Shown: positions 60,654-64,000 of the stretch, one piece after another | How positions within the stretch are numbered: position 1 is the stretch's first letter | How the letters are laid out: each line of letters opens with the position of its first letter | From: Anarhynchus alexandrinus | Lineage: Eukaryota > Chordata > Aves > Charadriiformes > Charadriidae | Length of the DNA stretch: 64,000 nucleotides | Assembly (NCBI GenBank): GCA_008711295.1 | Contig: VUYV01000046.1 | Location: 1,868,323-1,932,322, forward strand | Direction of reading: 5' to 3' | The notes under the pieces: generated by a model | What the model was told of the DNA's origin: nothing | Database searches by the model: none | The model's input: only the letters and a program-made list of their open reading frames with translations | Made by a program: the position numbers and the translations under genes

Positions 60654-63600
60654 ACTGAAAATAATTCACAGTAGTTGTGCTGGTGGATACTGTAGTGCCT
60701 GGGTTGAGAAACAAAGAACAGATTTGAGGAGCTCATACCAGAAACCACGCAGATGCAGCAGAGGAGAAATGGAAACCTGGAGTAGCAAAGAACATAGTGA
60801 GATGCATGGACTGCTCCACAAAACTAGCTGCAACAGCCTCATTTCTGATGGGAGAGGGAGAGACAGTGCAAAGCCAACAGGAAGGGTCTGTGGGATCTTT
60901 CTGAGACGTGAAATTGCAGGGAGTAATTGGTTTTGAAGTAGAGACACGCACAGCCACCGGAGGGGAAAAGGCTGTCAGCACCACAGTCCTGCATTTCACC
61001 ATCATTGTGGCAGCCGACAGGATGCTCCTGTGTGTCCTGGAGGTTCTTCTCGTCCATAAAGCTGGCATGCTGCCTAAAAAGCCCAGACCACAGTCTGTTT
61101 TGACGTGGGTTAAGGGCTTAGCTAAGCCTTTCTCGTAGTGTAAGAGAATCCAGTCATCAGCATGGAATAATATACAGAAAATATGTCTGTGCAAGCGTTG
61201 CCTCTAGGTACAGATATCTGGAAAAGCCATCAGATTTCAGTTTGCATCTTGGAATGGCATTTATTCACCTCCCTCTAAAACATAGCCATCCCTTCTTTCA
61301 TGGAAAAGAGATTTAAGCCAAGCAGCCTACTGATGTAGTCACAGACAAAGTTTCTTGTTTCTTTTCAGAGCTTCCTTAGGGAGTTGCAGAACCTAAATCT
61401 TAATAGCTTTGCCTTTCCCAGCCTGTCTTTCAGTAAGATACACACTGGAAGAGGAGAGCATCCTTTAGTGGAACCTGGAGGACAGGCACAGCTGTTCCTC
61501 CAATATGGAGAGCATCAGATTTCTTTCCTGAGAAGTGTCCCTGCGTTACGTTGTCTAAGGAATGAGATGGATGAAACACAAGCCTGAAAATCCACCCCCC
61601 TAATGTTTTTAAAGATGTCCCACCCCACGACACACACACCTTTCTACATATTATTTGGATTTTAATGAACATTTGAAGTATTTTTTTTTTCAAAACAGCA
61701 GTTTGAAAACACTTTGGTTTAAACATTTTGATAAAAGATCCATGTTTTGCATTTGTTTTCCAAACTGAGCTTTTGTAGTCATGTTGTAAGATAAAGTTTT
61801 CATGTATCTGTTTTTGCTTCAGCATGTAGGAAGCCCACATCAGTCTTTACCTGCCAGAAAAAAACATTCCGTGATTGTTTTCTTCTAGATCAGAGTTTTA
61901 AAGGGACAACACTGAGGACTGGACTTGGGACAGGGATTCTCATCTATATAATTCATCAAATAATCACTGAAAAAGATGATCAGTAAAACCAGGTATTTTT
62001 TAATACTGGTGGTCATTACGTAAAACTGTTCTTCTATGTCCATCTCAGAGAGGCTTTTATCAGAAGAGCTTTCCCTTAGTGAGTGTAACATTTCTTGGTG
62101 CAACATGTGGTGAAGCTACCTGAGTAAACCAGTCTTGGGCATGACACCCCGCATGATGCTTACAGAGAGTAATGAAATGGAATTACTAGTGGCAATTTAG
62201 GGTAAGGGTCAGTGTGTTTCCATTTCAAGACTTATGGTTGCATAAGGTTATTGTGAACCAGAATATAGAAAGTTTAAAAGAATACTTAGAAATAATCTTG
62301 GATAGTGAGAATATAAAGAGTTACTAGGAGAAATAGTTGGGATGAGGGGAGAATACATGGTTTATCATGAGAGGTGGTTGAGTCATTGGCAGAAAGAGAG
62401 AGAACAACATTAGGCTGTTAGGGAGGAATCAATGGAATTGGCAAGGAAAGTCTGCAAAGGTAAATTTTGCACTTTCTCTCCTGCACTTACGCATAGTGCA
62501 CTCTGCTGCTGATTCTGTTTGTTGTCGTTTTTCTAAACGTACCTTTGCCTTCTCTCCCAGTACTGCACACACTCTTCATGGAAGCCCCTTCTTGGAACCT
62601 GTATCTTCTGCAGGGCCTCTCAGCAATACCGTGCACGTAGAGGTGGAGTAGGGCCAAGCAGAACTTCCCAGGTCCCTGACGTGTGGTGTCACTCCATCTA
62701 GTTGTGGTGGTATTTTCTCTTGTGCTGGGCTAATTGGGACTATTGATTCTTTTCTTTGAATGGCAAAGCCTTTTTTAAGTGATGGATGGCCTCAACCAGG
62801 TGTCTCCTGATGGGACTAGAGCTCCTTAACTTCAGGACCCTTCCGCAATAGCAGCTGAACCAATGTCCCCAGAAGCCGGTTCAGGGCTCCTCAGACATTG
62901 TGTCAGCAGCATCAGTGCATTCCAACGCACATCCTTCCGGGTGTTTTTCAGTTGTGCTCACATTTGAGGCATTCTACAAATGTTAATGTTCGTGGTGGGA
63001 TGACTCCATGTCTGTTCTGAGTTGCAATGAAAGCAGATCATGTGAGGCAAGTGCATCTTCAGGTCCCTTTTCTGGTCGCTTTGCCCCATCTATTGGTGAG
63101 AGGTTGTCTTCTCTTCTGGCTGAATTTTACAAATGTATTCTAAAAAGACTGCTTATCTGCTACCTTCTCTGTCAAACCATGCCACAAATAACTCCTTGTC
63201 TTCACATTTTTATACCATTTTCTTCTCTTCAGCTACATTTTCCCTTAGATGTGAAATGATAATATTGATCTGTGACTCGTAATTCCTTAATCAGAAAAAC
63301 TGTGCTTTGTGATATTGAACGGTGACAGGGAAAATGCTGACTGGCCATTTTCTCTCTTGTACCAGTTGCTCTGTTTCAATTCTTTAGATCGGGTTTGGGC
63401 AGGAAGGGGGTGTGTTATTTGGTTTTTTTTTCTAGCGTACAAACACACCAGAACTCCCCCTATGCTGAAAACTGAAAATGAATGAAATCATTGTGCTAGA
63501 AAGACAGAAAGAGACAGCCAGGGTAAAATTTCAACTGAGTCACATATCTGTTTCTCACATCCATCCTCGTGTTGTTTGCTCAGGTCCTGATCCAAAAAAT

Positions 63601-64000
63601 ACACGAACACATGCTTCATTCTGAGCACAGGATAAAACCTATCTTGTCTACAGTGGAAGCTGGAAATAACAAACACCTCTGCATCTCAGGCAACCTGTTA
63701 AGATTTGTCAAGTATGGAAACAAATTTCTCAGCTAGGAAGCCAAATATAACAATTTGTTCAATACACACAGAAAAAAAAAATCCCTCTGAAAATCAGATA
63801 GCTACTGAGAGAATATTGTCCCTAAGAGAAACAGCTGTTGCAGGGAGATGAGTAAGAAAGACCGGTAGGACATTTCCAACTGAATGTGTACGTTGAAGCA
63901 TTAGTTTGTGAGGATCTTTTACAATCAACAGGGTTAACATAGAGCACTAAAATGGTGGTGCTTTTGTTTTAAAACACTTAATTTACTACATTGTTTCTCC

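Larger units (their letters stand above)
55409..64000 (+). other. Intron continuing to the window end, at least 8.6 kb
   Basis: No Gly-X-Y exon or other recognisable coding sequence was found. It contains CR1 copies at 56303-56832 (-) and 60490-60653 (+). The remaining parts, 56840-60480 and 60660-64000, look like unique AT-rich intronic DNA, with short A or T runs such as 61680-61690. Confidence 0.7.

Noticed and set aside
1..64000. A novel defence, mobile or regulatory system
   Set aside because: Everything recognisable is one collagen gene plus known repeat classes. No tRNA, rRNA, CRISPR or operon structure was seen on either strand.

Overview
The window is vertebrate nuclear DNA, almost certainly from a bird and probably a neoavian one. 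It carries many CR1 LINE fragments ending in the avian-type tail of repeated attctatg units, and endogenous-retrovirus LTRs whose ends read like the tgtcctggtttc family common in bird genomes. It has no bacterial-style operons, RNA genes or CRISPR. Nearly all open reading frames of 60-160 codons are chance frames or relics of CR1 reverse transcriptase.

The one host gene is a collagen alpha chain on the + strand that runs off both ends. I find 15 small exons (14 distinct and one duplicated). Each lies between an AG acceptor and a GT donor, each is phase 0 at both ends, and each is a multiple of 3 bp: ten distinct exons of 54 bp, one of 45, two of 36 and one of 30. Together the 14 distinct exons code for 229 residues of Gly-X-Y repeat with two interruptions: a Tyr where Gly is due at about 902-904, and a 30-bp exon opening with Val-His-Thr-Glu at 42752. 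An interrupted helix, mixed exon sizes and large introns (one of 20.5 kb) argue against a classical fibrillar collagen. They suggest a FACIT-type chain (COL21A1 is my first guess, then COL22A1 or COL19A1) or COL28A1. I could not settle the paralogue from sequence alone and give no symbol.

Layout: 1-928 holds two exons. 929-21429 is a very large intron with several CR1 copies, two LTR pieces, old MIR-like fragments and a 195-bp polypurine tract. 21430-44659 holds eleven exons at 0.8-4.8 kb spacing. 44660-54433 is a large intron with CR1 and LTR-like sequence. 54434-55408 holds one exon present twice within a 920-bp direct duplication. 55409-64000 is intron with two CR1 pieces and no recognisable exon.

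There are six isolated N characters. Four of them sit exactly at the junction of a direct duplication (182, about 81, about 69 and 920 bp). This pattern points to failed contig joins, so the duplicated collagen exon is probably an assembly artefact, although a real tandem duplication cannot be excluded without reads. I see no previously undescribed biological system. The most useful leads are the duplicated exon, the two helix interruptions, and a strong but frame-breaking 17-nt candidate microexon at 44472-44488.
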